Origin: DASYTH01 sp035762905
GTDB taxonomy: Bacteria; Actinomycetota; Actinomycetes; Mycobacteriales; Pseudonocardiaceae
Assembly (NCBI RefSeq): GCF_035762905.1
Contig: NZ_DASUCC010000031.1
Span: 1-59,523 of the forward strand
Direction: 5' to 3'
Length of the DNA: 59,523 nt
In this document: one piece after another, positions 41,131 through 48,190 of the stretch
Layout of the letters: each line of letters begins with the position of its first letter
Numbering within the stretch: the first letter of the stretch is position 1
The notes under the pieces: model-generated
Told to the model about the DNA's origin: nothing
Seen by the model: the letters and a program-made list of their open reading frames with translations, nothing else
Databases searched by the model: none
Made by a program: the position numbers and the translations under genes

Positions 41131-42174
41131 ATGCCGGTAGGCGACATCGAGACCGAGGTCCACTCAAATGTGGATGCCAGCGACGACAACAGTCAGTCCC
41201 AAAGCCACAACACCACCACGAACACCAACACCAACACGCATCTCGAGGCCAACACCACCACGGCGGGCAGCCACAACCGGGGCGACGTCAACATCATCAC
41301 CGGGCCGCTGCCGCCCGGTTCCCGGATCACCGAGCACGGCATCGAGTACGGGCAGACACCGGCGCCGGCGCAGGGCGGCGGTGGCCAGCAGGGCGGTGGC
41401 CAGCAGGGCGGTGGCCAGCAGGGCGGCAGCGGGCACCGCGGCGGCGGCGGTGGCGGCGGGTACAACCCCGACTACCTGCGGCTGGGCAGCAGCGGGCGCC
41501 GGGTGGAGGTCTGGCAGGAGCAGCTCAACGCGGTGATGCACGTCGGGCTCACCGTCGACGGCTACTTCAACACCAAGACCAAGGAGGCGACGGTCGCCTT
41601 CCAGCACGACTGCGGTCTCGGCGCCGACGGCGTCGTGGGCCCGCGGACCAAGGCGGCGATGGAGGAGCGCTACCGCCCCGAGGAGGACCAGCACGACCAG
41701 CGCAACCAGCCGTACCACCCGTCGACGCACGGCCAGTTCGACCCGTCCCAGCACGGTGCCTACGACCCCAACGTGCACGGGCAGTTCAACCCGGAATGGC
41801 ACGGCCAGTACAACCCGTACGTGCACGGGCAGTACGACCCGAACACGCACGGGCAGTACAACCCCAACGTGCACGGCAACTACCACCCCGAATGGCACGG
41901 GCAGTACAACCCGAACACGCACGGCAACTACCACCCGGAGTGGCACGGCCAGTACCACCCCGAGACGCACGGGCAGTACCACCCCGAATGGCACGGGCAG
42001 TACCACCGGGAGACGCACGGCGAGTACCACCCGCAGACGCACGGCGAGTTCACCCGGGAGACGCACGGAGAGTTCCACCCCGAGTCGCACGGCCGGTTCA
42101 ACCGCGAGCTGCACGGGGACTTCGACGAGTCCCGGCACGGTGCCTACAACGAGGACCTGCACCGGGAGGACTGA
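41131..42174 (+). CDS. Peptidoglycan-binding-domain protein with 19 His-Gly-Tyr octapeptide repeats
   Basis: A 347-residue modular protein. Residues 1-80 are Asn/Thr/Ser-rich with an NTNTNT tract. Residues 84-112 are Gly/Gln-rich (GGQQGGG repeats). Residues 114-180 form a PG_binding_1 domain (LRLGSSGRRVEVWQEQLNAV, then LTVDGYFNTKTKEATVAFQH and GADGVVGPRTKAAM). Residues 196-347 are nineteen back-to-back octapeptides with consensus [NHD]-P-x-[TWV]-H-G-[QNE]-[YF], encoded by 24-bp units. Each unit except the last gives one His-Gly plus one Tyr or Phe. The ATG at 41131 follows AAGGAG at 7-nt spacing. No signal peptide, lipobox or transmembrane segment is seen, which is odd for a wall-binding protein. 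The tail could bind metal, self-assemble or coacervate. I know no named family for it. Confidence 0.85.
   Translation: MPVGDIETEVHSNVDASDDNSQSQSHNTTTNTNTNTHLEANTTTAGSHNRGDVNIITGPLPPGSRITEHGIEYGQTPAPAQGGGGQQGGGQQGGGQQGGSGHRGGGGGGGYNPDYLRLGSSGRRVEVWQEQLNAVMHVGLTVDGYFNTKTKEATVAFQHDCGLGADGVVGPRTKAAMEERYRPEEDQHDQRNQPYHPSTHGQFDPSQHGAYDPNVHGQFNPEWHGQYNPYVHGQYDPNTHGQYNPNVHGNYHPEWHGQYNPNTHGNYHPEWHGQYHPETHGQYHPEWHGQYHRETHGEYHPQTHGEFTRETHGEFHPESHGRFNRELHGDFDESRHGAYNEDLHRED
41716..42171 (+). repeat. 24-bp coding repeats, 19 units
   Basis: Nineteen contiguous 24-bp units encode the octapeptides. Third codon positions are mostly G or C and units differ mainly at synonymous or x positions. Units 8, 10 and 12 give the identical peptide HPEWHGQY, and units 13-19 drift (RETHGEY, DESRHGAY, NEDLHRED). 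The pattern fits expansion by unequal crossing-over with selection on His, Gly and Tyr. Confidence 0.95.
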
Positions 42175-42183
42175 CGCGACCGG

Positions 42184-42209
42184 CGGCGGGGGCCGCTACG
42201 CCCCCGCCG
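42184..42209. terminator. Hairpin between convergent repeat-protein and DUF3039 genes
   Basis: CGGCGGGGG and CCCCCGCCG pair perfectly over 9 bp around an 8-nt loop. It is 9 bp after the repeat-protein stop and 22 bp before the DUF3039 stop, so it can serve both strands. Confidence 0.7.
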
Positions 42210-42231
42210 GGTTCACCTGCCGCTCGGACTG

Positions 42232-42483
42232 TTACTCGGCGCCGGGCGGCAGTCCCTCGTAGATGCGCTTGCACTCCGGGCACACCGGCGAGCCCGGCTT
42301 GGGCGAGCGGGTCACCGGGAAGACCTCGCCGCACAACGCGACGACCATCGTGCCCATGACCGCGCTCTCGGCGATCTTGTCCTTGCGCACGTAATGGAAC
42401 ATCTTCGGGGTGTCGTCGCCCGTGGTGTCGGTGCCCTCCGGGCGGGTGTCGACGTCCGGACGAGTCTGGGTTTGCGGACTCAT
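42232..42483 (-). CDS. DUF3039 family protein
   Basis: An 83-residue protein of the DUF3039 family (mycobacterial Rv2708c). An acidic, Thr-rich start precedes the conserved core MFHYVRKDKIAESAVMGTMV, then ALCGEVFPVTRSPKPGSPVC and PECKRIYEGL. The three cysteines (ALCGE, PVCPEC) with a possible His ligand (FHYV) suggest a zinc ribbon. The ATG is at 42481-42483. Function is unknown; conservation next to the helicase, YihY and sigB is strong in actinobacteria. It is divergent from the Spo0M-like gene across 57 bp. Confidence 0.9.
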   Translation of the reverse strand: MSPQTQTRPDVDTRPEGTDTTGDDTPKMFHYVRKDKIAESAVMGTMVVALCGEVFPVTRSPKPGSPVCPECKRIYEGLPPGAE

Positions 42484-42540
42484 CGTCCAATGATGCCGGA
42501 TCGCCTGTGTCCACCCTTCGTCTCCTGGCAGGATCGGCGC

Positions 42541-43353
42541 ATGTTTCAGAAGGTGATGGCCAGTTTCGGGCAGGGCGGCGCGAAGGTGGACGCCCGGTTG
42601 CTCGACCGGAGCGTGCGTCCGGGCGCAACGCTGCACGGTGAGGTGCTGCTCGCCGGCGGCCAGGTCGACCAGGAGGTCGACTCGCTCGGCGTGACCCTGC
42701 TGGCCAGGGTGGAGACCGGATCCGGGAACGGCAGCGCCGCCCAGGTCGAGGACCTGCCGTTCCAGACCGTGCAGTTGGCCGGCCGGGAGCTGATCCGGGC
42801 CGGCGCCTCGGTCCGGGTGCCGTTCGAGGTGCAGATGCCCTGGGAGACCCCGATCACCACGGTGCTCGGCAAGCACCTGACCGGGATGGCGATCGGTCTG
42901 CAGACCAACCTCAACCTGGCCGGCAGCATCGTCGACCCGCAGGACGTGGACGCGGTGCCGATCGAGCCGCTGCCGGCCCAGCACCGGCTGCTGGACGCCC
43001 TGTCCCGGCTGGGCTTCCAGTTCAGCCAGGCCGGTCTGGAGAAGAACCGGGTGGCCGGGCTGGACCAGCAGCTGCCGTTCTTCCAGGAGATCCACTTCGC
43101 GCCGTCCCGGGCGTTCGCCGGCGTGTTCACCGACCTGGCCGTGACCTTCCTGGCCCGCCCGCAGGACGTACAGGTGGTGCTGGACGTGACCAAGCGGGTC
43201 CGGGTGTCCAAGGGTGGCGGACTGAGCGCCCGCGGGCAGTCCTTCCTCGGGTCCTTCACGGTCGAGTACGCCGCCCTGGGCCGGACGCACTGGGAGCAGC
43301 ACCTCGAGTCCTGCCTGCGCGAGGTGGCCAAACCGCGTGGCATCTTCGACTGA
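42541..43353 (+). CDS. Spo0M-like sporulation-control protein
   Basis: A 270-residue protein of the SpoOM (SPO0M) family, which has an arrestin-like beta-sandwich fold. Typical features are the start MFQKVMASFGQGGAKVDARL, then VRPGATLHGEVLLAGGQVDQ, the strand VRVPFEVQMPWETPITTV and FFQEIHFAPSRAFAGVFTDL near residue 180. In Bacillus, Spo0M affects sporulation and cytoskeleton-linked functions; in actinomycetes the role is less clear. It has no signal or membrane segment. The ATG at 42541 has AGGA about 8 nt upstream. It is followed by the small coupled reading frame and psuG, 96 bp away, which may be a separate unit. Confidence 0.9.
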   Translation: MFQKVMASFGQGGAKVDARLLDRSVRPGATLHGEVLLAGGQVDQEVDSLGVTLLARVETGSGNGSAAQVEDLPFQTVQLAGRELIRAGASVRVPFEVQMPWETPITTVLGKHLTGMAIGLQTNLNLAGSIVDPQDVDAVPIEPLPAQHRLLDALSRLGFQFSQAGLEKNRVAGLDQQLPFFQEIHFAPSRAFAGVFTDLAVTFLARPQDVQVVLDVTKRVRVSKGGGLSARGQSFLGSFTVEYAALGRTHWEQHLESCLREVAKPRGIFD

Positions 43354-43393
43354 AGCGTCCACTGCGGACCCGGGCGGGGACTACGGGTACACA

Positions 43394-43453
43394 ATGGACC
43401 TCGTGGATCCGATCCGGAACGACCCGGTGTCCGGCAAGGACTTCGGCCGGTGA
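43394..43453 (+). CDS. 19-codon reading frame overlapping the psuG start
   Basis: ATG at 43394 opens a 19-residue peptide (MDLVDPIRNDPVSGKDFGR) whose TGA stop (43451-43453) overlaps the psuG GTG as GTGA. Eighteen of nineteen third codon positions are G or C, the pattern of real genes in this window, so it is probably translated. It could be a leader peptide that couples translation into psuG. A frameshifted former N-terminus of psuG is an alternative, although psuG already has a normal start. Confidence 0.45.
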   Translation: MDLVDPIRNDPVSGKDFGR

Positions 43454-44370
43454 TCGTCGCCGGCGAGGTCGCGGCGGCGCTGGCGGCCGGGCGGGCCGTG
43501 GTGGCCCTGGAGAGCACGCTGCTCGCGCACGGCCTGCCGAGCGGCCGCAACCGGGCCGCCGCCACCCGGATCGAGGCCACGGTGCGCGCCGCGGGGGCGG
43601 TGCCGGCCACGATCGCGGTGCTCGGCGGGCAGGTGCGGATCGGGCTGACCGAGGCCGAGCTGGACCGGGTCTGCGACCCCGGCGCCGATCTGGTCAAGCT
43701 GTCCCGGCGGGACCTCGGTCCGGCACTGGCACTGCACCGGGACGGGGCCACCACGGTGGCCAGCACCGCGGCACTGGCCGCGGCGGCCGGCGTCGCGGTG
43801 TTCGCCACCGGCGGGCTGGGCGGGGTGCACCTGAGCCCGGGCGGCGCGGCGTCCTGGGACGTCTCGGCGGACCTGGACGTGCTGGCCGCCACGCCGGTGC
43901 TGGTGGTCTGCTCCGGCGTCAAGTCCATCCTGGACATCGAGGCCACCGTGGAGGTGCTGGAGACCCGGTCGGTCCCGGTGCTCGGCTACCGCACCGGCAC
44001 CTTCCCGGCCTTCTACCGCCGGGAGTCGGCGTTCCCGGTGCCGTGGCGGGTGGACACCCCGGCCGAGGCGGCCGTGGTCGCCGCCGCGCACTTCGCCGAG
44101 GTGCCCGGCCGGTCCGGTGTGCTGCTGGTCAACCCGGTCCCGGCGGCGCACGAGATGGACGCGCAACTGCACGACCGGCTGCTCGCCGAGGGCATGGCCC
44201 TGCTGAACCGGCGCGGGGTCCGCGGCCGGGACGTGACCCCGGTGCTGCTCGAGCACTTCCACACCGCGAGCGGCGGCGCCAGCCTGGCCGCCAACGAGGC
44301 GCTCATCCTGGACAACGCCCGGGTGGCCGCCGAGGTGGCGGTGGCGCTGGCTCAGCGCGCGGCGGAGTAG
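43450..44370 (+). CDS. psuG: Pseudouridine-5'-phosphate glycosidase
   Basis: A 306-residue enzyme that cleaves pseudouridine 5'-phosphate into uracil and ribose 5-phosphate, completing pseudouridine breakdown. Family motifs are clear: VVALESTLLAHGLPSGRNRA, then VKLSRRDLGPALALHRDGAT, FATGGLGGVHLSPGGAASWD (residues 118-137), VVCSGVKSILDIEATVEVLE and NPVPAAHEMD. Length is normal. The GTG at 43450 gives MIVAGEVAAALAAGRAVVAL and overlaps a 19-codon reading frame. The last 19 bp overlap the convergent ABC ATPase gene. The kinase that should supply its substrate is at 46898, beyond the ABC operon. Confidence 0.95.
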   Translation: MIVAGEVAAALAAGRAVVALESTLLAHGLPSGRNRAAATRIEATVRAAGAVPATIAVLGGQVRIGLTEAELDRVCDPGADLVKLSRRDLGPALALHRDGATTVASTAALAAAAGVAVFATGGLGGVHLSPGGAASWDVSADLDVLAATPVLVVCSGVKSILDIEATVEVLETRSVPVLGYRTGTFPAFYRRESAFPVPWRVDTPAEAAVVAAAHFAEVPGRSGVLLVNPVPAAHEMDAQLHDRLLAEGMALLNRRGVRGRDVTPVLLEHFHTASGGASLAANEALILDNARVAAEVAVALAQRAAE

Positions 44371-45308
44371 AGCCGGGCCACCACGTCGTCGATCTCCGGC
44401 TCGCGCACGGACAGGTCGCGCAGCGGCACCGCCCGGGCGACCTGGGCGACCACTTCCCCGGCGGTGGCACCGGTCAGGGTCAGGGTGACCCGGCGGCCGT
44501 CCGCCTCGACCGCGGTGACGGTGGCGCCGGTCAGCCGCAGGCCGTCCGGCCACGGTGCGTCCAGGTCGACCACGACGCTGCGCCGCGACCCGTGGCTCGC
44601 GTGCAGCTCCTCGAGGGTGCCGTCGTGCACCACCCGGCCGTGGTCGATCACCACCAGCCTGCGGCAGAGCTTCTCGATGTCGGCCAGGTCGTGCGTGGTG
44701 AGCACGATGGTGGTGTCGCCGGTGGCGCCGAGCTGGGCGAGGAAGGCGCGCACGGCCTGCTTGCTGAGCACGTCCAGGCCGATGGTGGGCTCGTCCAGGA
44801 ACAGCACCTCCGGCCCGTGCAGCAGCGCTGCGGTCAGCTCGCCGCGCATCCGCTGGCCCAGCGACAGCTGCCGCACCGGGGTGTCCAGGAACTCGTCGAG
44901 CGCGAGCAGCCCCCGGAACCGGGTCAGCCGGGCGGCGTGGTCGGCGGCCGGCACCCGGTACACGTGCCGCAGCAGCGCGAACGAGTCGGCCAGCGGCAGG
45001 TCCCACCACAGCTGTGAGCGCTGCCCGAACACCACGCCGATCCGCCGGGCCAGCCGGGTGCGCTGCGGCACCGGCTCCAGCCCGCACACCCGGACCAGGC
45101 CGCCGGACGGGGTGAGCACGCCGGTGAGCATCTTCAGCGTGGTCGACTTCCCGGCGCCGTTGGGCCCGATGTAGCCGAGCAGCTCGCCCCGGTCCACCCG
45201 CAGGTCCACCCCGGCGACCGCGGACACCACCCGGCGTTCCCGGCGCAACCGCCCCCTCTTCCGGTGGACGGTGAAGTCCTTCCGTAGTCCCACGGTTTCA
45301 ATGATCAT
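44352..45308 (-). CDS. ABC-2-type exporter ATP-binding protein
   Basis: A 318-residue ATPase of the DrrA/YbhF-like export class, with a basic insertion (VHRKRGRLRRERRVV) before the core. Walker A is GYIGPNGAGKSTTLKML, the Q-loop FGQRSQLWWDLPLADS, the signature RQLSLGQRMRGELTAALL, Walker B VLFLDEPTIGLDVLSK, and the switch His is in VLTTHDLADIEK. A C-terminal 80-residue accessory domain follows. The FGQRSQLWWDLP variant is typical of ATPases paired with two ABC-2 (DUF990-like) permeases. The ATG at 45306-45308 overlaps the permease stop (ATGA). It is the third gene of a permease/permease/ATPase operon. Confidence 0.93.
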   Translation of the reverse strand: MIIETVGLRKDFTVHRKRGRLRRERRVVSAVAGVDLRVDRGELLGYIGPNGAGKSTTLKMLTGVLTPSGGLVRVCGLEPVPQRTRLARRIGVVFGQRSQLWWDLPLADSFALLRHVYRVPAADHAARLTRFRGLLALDEFLDTPVRQLSLGQRMRGELTAALLHGPEVLFLDEPTIGLDVLSKQAVRAFLAQLGATGDTTIVLTTHDLADIEKLCRRLVVIDHGRVVHDGTLEELHASHGSRRSVVVDLDAPWPDGLRLTGATVTAVEADGRRVTLTLTGATAGEVVAQVARAVPLRDLSVREPEIDDVVARLYSAAR

Positions 45309-46099
45309 GATCCAGTACTCCGGTAGTGACGGATTCCGGTGCGCCACAACAGTCCCGCGGCCGCCGCGGCCAGCAGTGCGACCACCGGCGAGCACCAGTG
45401 CAGCCAGCCGGGCGTGCCGAGCGGGTCGTCCCGGCCGAGCAGCGCGAGCCCCGGCAGGTAGGAGACGAACGCGAAACCCAGTCCGAACACGAACAGCTTG
45501 CGGAACCATTCGCCGTACACCGTGGCCGGGTACGAGGTGAGGTCGCGGCCGCCATAGGTGAACGCGTTGGCGAACTCACCGGACTCGATCCACCAGAACG
45601 CCACCGTGGCGCCCGCGACGAACAGGCTGCCGAAGAACACCGCACCGGCCAGCGGCGCGAAGACGGCCAGCAGCACCCGGGCCGGCGTCCAGTCGATCCC
45701 GGCCACCGCGAGGGCCAACAGATAGACCACCAGCCCCTGCACCACCCGGCCAACCCGGCGCGGCGCGAAGTCCATGGCCAGCAACTGGGCCATGGCCGAC
45801 AGCGGCCGGATCAGCACGGTGTCGAACAGGCCGGTGCGCACGTAGTGCCGCAGCCGCTCGATGTTGCCGACGGCAAAGTCGGCTACGGGAAACGCGAACA
45901 CGGCGAGCCCGGCGAACAGCAGCACCTCGCGCCCGCCGAAGCCGCTCAGCTCACCCCGCACGCCGAACAGCAGGAACACGGTGGCCAGGTCGAGTGCGGT
46001 GAGCAGCATGGCGCCCAGCACGTCCAGCAGGAACGACGCGCGGTACTGCGTCTGGGCCCGGATCTGGGCCGTGGCCAGCCGCAGGTACGGGTCAGCCAC
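45305..46099 (-). CDS. ABC-2 family exporter permease, second subunit
   Basis: A 264-residue membrane protein with six hydrophobic segments, of the ABC-2 family (DUF990-like). Characteristic parts are the amphipathic start LRLATAQIRAQTQYRASFLL, then VGNIERLRHYVRTGLFDTVL (the region between TM2 and TM3 with Arg-Thr-Gly) and ATVAFWWIESGEFANAFTYG. It starts with the GTG at 46097-46099 and overlaps the upstream permease gene by 8 bp and the ATPase gene by 4 bp. The substrate is unknown; related sets export glycolipids, peptides or toxic organic cations. Confidence 0.88.
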   Translation of the reverse strand: MADPYLRLATAQIRAQTQYRASFLLDVLGAMLLTALDLATVFLLFGVRGELSGFGGREVLLFAGLAVFAFPVADFAVGNIERLRHYVRTGLFDTVLIRPLSAMAQLLAMDFAPRRVGRVVQGLVVYLLALAVAGIDWTPARVLLAVFAPLAGAVFFGSLFVAGATVAFWWIESGEFANAFTYGGRDLTSYPATVYGEWFRKLFVFGLGFAFVSYLPGLALLGRDDPLGTPGWLHWCSPVVALLAAAAAGLLWRTGIRHYRSTGS

Positions 46100-46895
46100 C
46101 CTGCACCACCAGCTTTCGCCAGGCGCGGCGCTGCACCCGGGCGCACACCACCAGCCCGATCGCGAGCCACACGCACTGGTCCAACAGCACCAGCCACGCG
46201 TGCCCGGCCCCGCCGCGCTCGACCAGGATGTCCAGCGGGGCCTGCGCCATCGCCGGGAACGGGGTGCCCAGCCACAGCGCGAGCTGCGCCCACCCGGGCA
46301 GGATCGGCAGCGGGAAGTACATTCCGCTGCCGGCGCCCCACACAAACACCCACAGCATGGTCAGCCCGCGGATGTCGAGCAGCCAGAAGGCGCTCAGGCC
46401 GATCAGGTACCGCGCGCAGAACGCGATCAGCGTGGCGAGCAGGACCGAGACGCCGAACATCGGGTAGGTGATCGGGTCCGCCGGCAGGTAGAGCTCGAAG
46501 AACACCAGCCCGGCGGCCACCGGGGCGGTCAGCCGGGTCAGCACGGCGAAGCCCAGCCGGCCGAGGTCGGTGCACAGGTACACGGCGAACGGGCCGAGCG
46601 GGCGCAGCAGGTCGGCCACCACGTCCCCGGACCGGACCCGGTCGGCCAGGTCGAGCATGCCCCAGGCGCCCACCACGGCGAGCAGGCCCTGGCTGACCCA
46701 GACGAACGTGGCCAGCTGCCGGACGTCGTACCCGGCCAACTCCCCGGCCTCCCCCGCGATGGACAGCAGGACGTAGCAGCGCAGGAAGCCGAACACGATG
46801 TTGGTGAACGCGCCGGCCACCGTTGCCTGCCGGTAGGTGGAGTACCGGCGGAAGCCGGCGCCGGCCAGTGCCGCGCAGGTCCGTACCGTGTCCAA
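46092..46895 (-). CDS. ABC-2 family exporter permease, first subunit
   Basis: A 267-residue membrane protein with six hydrophobic segments, paralogous to the next permease gene. Typical pieces are FRRYSTYRQATVAGAFTNIV, then MLDLADRVRSGDVVADLLRP (the Arg-Ser-Gly-Asp loop) and LSAFWLLDIRGLTMLWVFVW. The only fitting start is a TTG (46893-46895), preceded by a GGGGGG run at 8-nt spacing. This lies 2 bp from the GTG of the divergent kinase gene, so promoters and 5' ends must overlap. The two permeases and the ATPase should form a heterodimeric exporter. Confidence 0.86.
   Translation of the reverse strand: MDTVRTCAALAGAGFRRYSTYRQATVAGAFTNIVFGFLRCYVLLSIAGEAGELAGYDVRQLATFVWVSQGLLAVVGAWGMLDLADRVRSGDVVADLLRPLGPFAVYLCTDLGRLGFAVLTRLTAPVAAGLVFFELYLPADPITYPMFGVSVLLATLIAFCARYLIGLSAFWLLDIRGLTMLWVFVWGAGSGMYFPLPILPGWAQLALWLGTPFPAMAQAPLDILVERGGAGHAWLVLLDQCVWLAIGLVVCARVQRRAWRKLVVQGG
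46884..46889 (+). promoter_or_regulatory. Putative -10 box for leaderless psuK
   Basis: TACCGT ends 8 nt before the GTG at 46898. It lies inside the first codons of the divergent permease gene, so the two genes cannot both have ordinary separate promoters here. Confidence 0.45.
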
Positions 46896-46897
46896 CC

Positions 46898-47794
46898 GTG
46901 CATCCCCCCGGCGTGGTGGTGGTCGGCGACGCGGCGCTGGATGTGGTCGCCCGGCACACCGGTCCCATCGTGCCCGACGACGACACGCCGGCGCAGGTGC
47001 GGCTGTCGATGGGCGGCGCCGCGGCCAACACCGCCGCCTGGCTGGCGCACCTCGGGGTGCCGGCGACGCTGGTGTCCCGGGTCGGCGCCGACCCGGCCGC
47101 GCTGCTGCTGCGCCGGGAGCTGACCGCGGCCGGGGTGCGCTGCGCGTTCACCGTCGACGCCGAGTCCCGGACCGGGTGCGTGGTGGTGCTGGTGGACGCC
47201 GCCGGCCGGCGCACCATGCTGCCCGACCGCGGCGCCAACGCCCGGCTGCACCCGGCCGATCTGGACCCGGCCGTGCTGGCCGGCGCAAGGCACCTGCACC
47301 TGTCCGGCTACGTGCTGGCCGACGCCGGCTCGGCGCCGGCCGGGACCGCCGCGCTGACCGCGGCCCGCCGGGCCGGGCTGACCACCTCGGTGGACCCGCA
47401 GGCGGCCAACCTGATCGCCGACCCGGCCGGGTTCGTCGAGCTGATCCGGGGCGTCGACCTGTTCCTGCCCAACGCCGCCGAACTGGCCGTGCTGACCGGC
47501 TCGACCGACCCGGCCAGCGCGCGGCGGCTGCTCGACGCGGTCGGCGCGGTGGCGGTCACCGCGGGCCCGGCCGGGGCGAGCTGGGTCGGGCCGGACGTGC
47601 TCGAGTCGGTGCCCGCCGAGCCGGCCGCGTGCGTGGACTCCACCGGTGCCGGGGACGCGTTCGACGCCGGGCTCCTCGCGGCGTGGCTGGCCGGAGCGAG
47701 TCCGGCGGCGGCGCTGCGGGCCGGGGTCCGGGCCGGGACGCTGGCCGTCGGTGCGGTCGGTGCCCGGCCGGCGGGTCAGCCCTCGATCACCTGA
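46898..47794 (+). CDS. psuK: PfkB-family carbohydrate kinase, probable pseudouridine kinase
   Basis: A 298-residue ribokinase-fold kinase. The N-terminal substrate region VVVVGDAALDVVARHTGPIV leads to the glycine pair LSMGGAAANTAAWLAHLG, and the C-terminal PfkB signature DSTGAGDAFDAGLLAAWLAG holds the catalytic Asp and the anion hole. PfkB kinases act on many sugars and nucleosides. Pseudouridine is proposed because psuG lies 2.5 kb upstream on the same strand, with only an opposite-strand ABC operon between. The GTG at 46898 has no ribosome binding site and looks leaderless. The last 19 bp overlap the convergent DUF3099 gene. Confidence 0.8.
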   Translation: MHPPGVVVVGDAALDVVARHTGPIVPDDDTPAQVRLSMGGAAANTAAWLAHLGVPATLVSRVGADPAALLLRRELTAAGVRCAFTVDAESRTGCVVVLVDAAGRRTMLPDRGANARLHPADLDPAVLAGARHLHLSGYVLADAGSAPAGTAALTAARRAGLTTSVDPQAANLIADPAGFVELIRGVDLFLPNAAELAVLTGSTDPASARRLLDAVGAVAVTAGPAGASWVGPDVLESVPAEPAACVDSTGAGDAFDAGLLAAWLAGASPAAALRAGVRAGTLAVGAVGARPAGQPSIT

Positions 47795-48090
47795 TGACCG
47801 CCGCTCTCGATCGCCCGGTGGCTGCGCTGGTAGTGGCTCACCCGCTCGGACCGGCGCGGCGGGCGGTCGTTGGCGATCAGCACCGCGATCCACGGCAGCG
47901 GGATCGACAGCACCAGGAACCCCAGCGCCAGCCACCAGATCTGGTTGAAGATCAACGCCAGGACCAGGCAGGGCACCCGCATCGCCATCATGGTCATGTA
48001 CTTGCGCTTGCGCGCGGCGTGCTGGTCATCATGCGACGGTGCCGCCGCAGTGATCAGAACCGGGGTGTCGTCCCGCGGCGAGTCCTTCAC
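47776..48090 (-). CDS. DUF3099 membrane protein
   Basis: A 104-residue protein of the DUF3099 family (mycobacterial Rv2709). A polar start (VLITAAAPSHDDQHAARKRK) is followed by two membrane helices, MTMMAMRVPCLVLALIF and WWLALGFLVLSIPLPWIAVLI, with a short loop, then a basic tail ANDRPPRRSERVSHYQRSH. The ITxAxxS segment and the RKYMxMMxMR segment are the family hallmarks. The GTG at 48088-48090 sits 6 nt after GGAGGT and is clearly the start. Function is unknown. It stays near sigB as in mycobacteria. Confidence 0.9.
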   Translation of the reverse strand: MKDSPRDDTPVLITAAAPSHDDQHAARKRKYMTMMAMRVPCLVLALIFNQIWWLALGFLVLSIPLPWIAVLIANDRPPRRSERVSHYQRSHRAIESGGHQVIEG

Positions 48091-48190
48091 GACACCACCT
48101 CCGGCACCCATCCTCCCACCGATCCGGCCGCATTGCGCCATCCGGGTACAGCTCGATGGCAGATCGGCGACGAGCAGGTATGAAGGTCAC

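Noticed and set aside
43450..44370. psuG extended upstream through the 19-codon frame as one gene
   Set aside because: The two are in different frames, and psuG already starts at the family's normal N-terminus. I keep the small frame as a separate feature instead.
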